From Zizania palustris (taxonomy: Eukaryota; Streptophyta; Magnoliopsida; Poales; Poaceae), in assembly GCA_019279435.1 (NCBI GenBank), contig JAAALK010000286.1, forward strand, positions 27,485,931 through 27,549,930: a stretch of 64,000 nucleotides of DNA, written 5' to 3'. Positions 63,412 to 64,000 of the stretch are shown piece after piece. The notes under the pieces were generated by a model. It was not told the origin of the DNA and made no database searches. It was given only the letters and a program-made list of their open reading frames with translations. A program made the translations under genes and the position numbers. Positions within the stretch are counted from its first letter, which is position 1. Each line of letters starts with the position of its first letter.

Positions 63412-64000
63412 AGGTTAATAGTGGCGCCACCGTCAACAAGCATCTGAGAGATCGGCTTTCCGTCAATGTGACCCCTGACATAGAGAGGCTTTAGATGGCG
63501 AGCCGAGTCCTCGGGTTTCTCAAAGATATCATTGCGCGGGCCGAGGTTCAACTAAGCGACCTCGGCCTCGTCCTGTGGTATGGCAAATTCGGCGGGCAGC
63601 ATGACGATGTTGATGTCCATCGCCTGGGGTACGGGCCCCTCAGAGACGGGCGAGTAGTCATTGACGAGCATGTCATCTTCGTCGTCGCTTGGACTAGGAG
63701 CCGGATTGGTCATCTCAATCAGCTTAACTTTCCATATTTGCCTTGTAGTTGGTCGAGGGCCGATTTCTTCAAAAATAGTGTCTCGCTCATCCTCGGCCTT
63801 CTTCTCGCGTATCTCCTATGCCCGTAGTCGTTGTAGACGCCTATTTTGTGATTTGGACATACCTGGAGGTGCCCAAGATGGTTGTGGCTTGGTGCCAGGT
63901 GCCGCTGCCTGGTTCCTGTTAACTCTAGCCAAAGTGGTACTGTCCATCTTGGCCTCACACACTCTATACTCAGAGGAGCCCTCGTTGTGGACCCCAGCAG
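63412..64000 (-). pseudogene. Element D protease N-terminal half and upstream extension
   Basis: The minus frame carries LGPRNDIFEKPEDSARHLKP, YVRGHIDGKPISQMLVDGGA, the active-site half of the protease, then runs into the CACTA end. Further upstream (63830-63600) lies the acidic/basic extension seen in A and B (KSQNRRLQRLR, EKKAEDERDT-like), and after 63840 the gag-protease linker. Stops are present near 63555 and 63820. Continues past the window edge. Confidence 0.83.

Larger units (their letters stand above)
22534..64000 (-). mobile_element. Element D: Tat/Ogre-like Ty3/gypsy retrotransposon, interrupted by E and F, runs off the right edge
   Basis: The 3' LTR is at 22534-23894, integrase at 24004-25326, then E (25327-32032), protease C-terminal half at 32033-32208, CACTA F (32209-63408) and protease N-terminal half plus upstream extension at 63409-64000. 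Colinearity with B shows that RT, RNase H and archaeal RNase H of D are missing at the E junction (about 2.7 kb). Its 5' LTR lies beyond the window. It sits in the 3' region of Sirevirus C. Confidence 0.87.

Noticed and set aside
1..64000. A host gene captured in or between elements
   Set aside because: Every segment over about 300 bp could be assigned to a retrotransposon, to the CACTA element or to their LTRs. No protein match to a non-transposon plant family was recognised.

Overview
The window is plant nuclear DNA, almost certainly from a grass (Poaceae), and it consists of transposable elements from end to end. I found no host gene, no rRNA or tRNA gene and no CRISPR. The evidence is a set of plant LTR retrotransposon lineages (Tat-type Ty3/gypsy with a second archaeal-type RNase H, a CRM-like chromovirus, Sirevirus-type Ty1/copia) plus a CACTA (En/Spm) DNA transposon with TNP2-type and PF03004-type genes. 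The species cannot be named from the sequence.

The layout is a nest, dated by who interrupts whom. The oldest visible layer is a minus-strand Sirevirus (C, 19853-22533), visible as internal-LTR-internal, which suggests a head-to-tail tandem. Two related minus-strand Tat/Ogre-like elements sit in C: B (1-1096 plus 11364-19852, running off the left edge) and D (starts 22534, runs off the right edge). B is interrupted in its integrase region by a relative, A (1097-11363, target duplication AATGG). D is interrupted first by a plus-strand CRM-like element E (25327-32032), whose 5' LTR has lost its front part together with about 2.7 kb of D. D is interrupted again, in its protease codons, by a 31.2-kb CACTA element F (32209-63408, target duplication ATT). 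F has itself received a Tat element G (36036-47738, target duplication ATAGC) inside its transposase gene and a Sirevirus H (51162-62041, target duplication ACTTG) upstream of that gene.

A, B, D, E, F and probably C are dead: their reading frames carry stops, frameshifts or deletions. H is young (about ten LTR differences in 2 kb by eye) but has an in-frame TAG between gag and pol and a one-base frameshift before RNase H. G looks newest: its two 495-bp LTRs appear identical, its 1798-residue gag-pol frame is open, and it carries a 60-bp tandem array.

The most interesting object is an antisense, intron-containing gene between pol and the 3' LTR of G. It has its own TATA box, three short introns with consensus borders that join in phase, a domain resembling PF04195 and a long coiled coil. 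A single TGA separates it from a further in-phase stretch and exon. Antisense genes are known in Tat relatives (Grande 'gene 23', Ogre/Retand relatives), but the function is not established.
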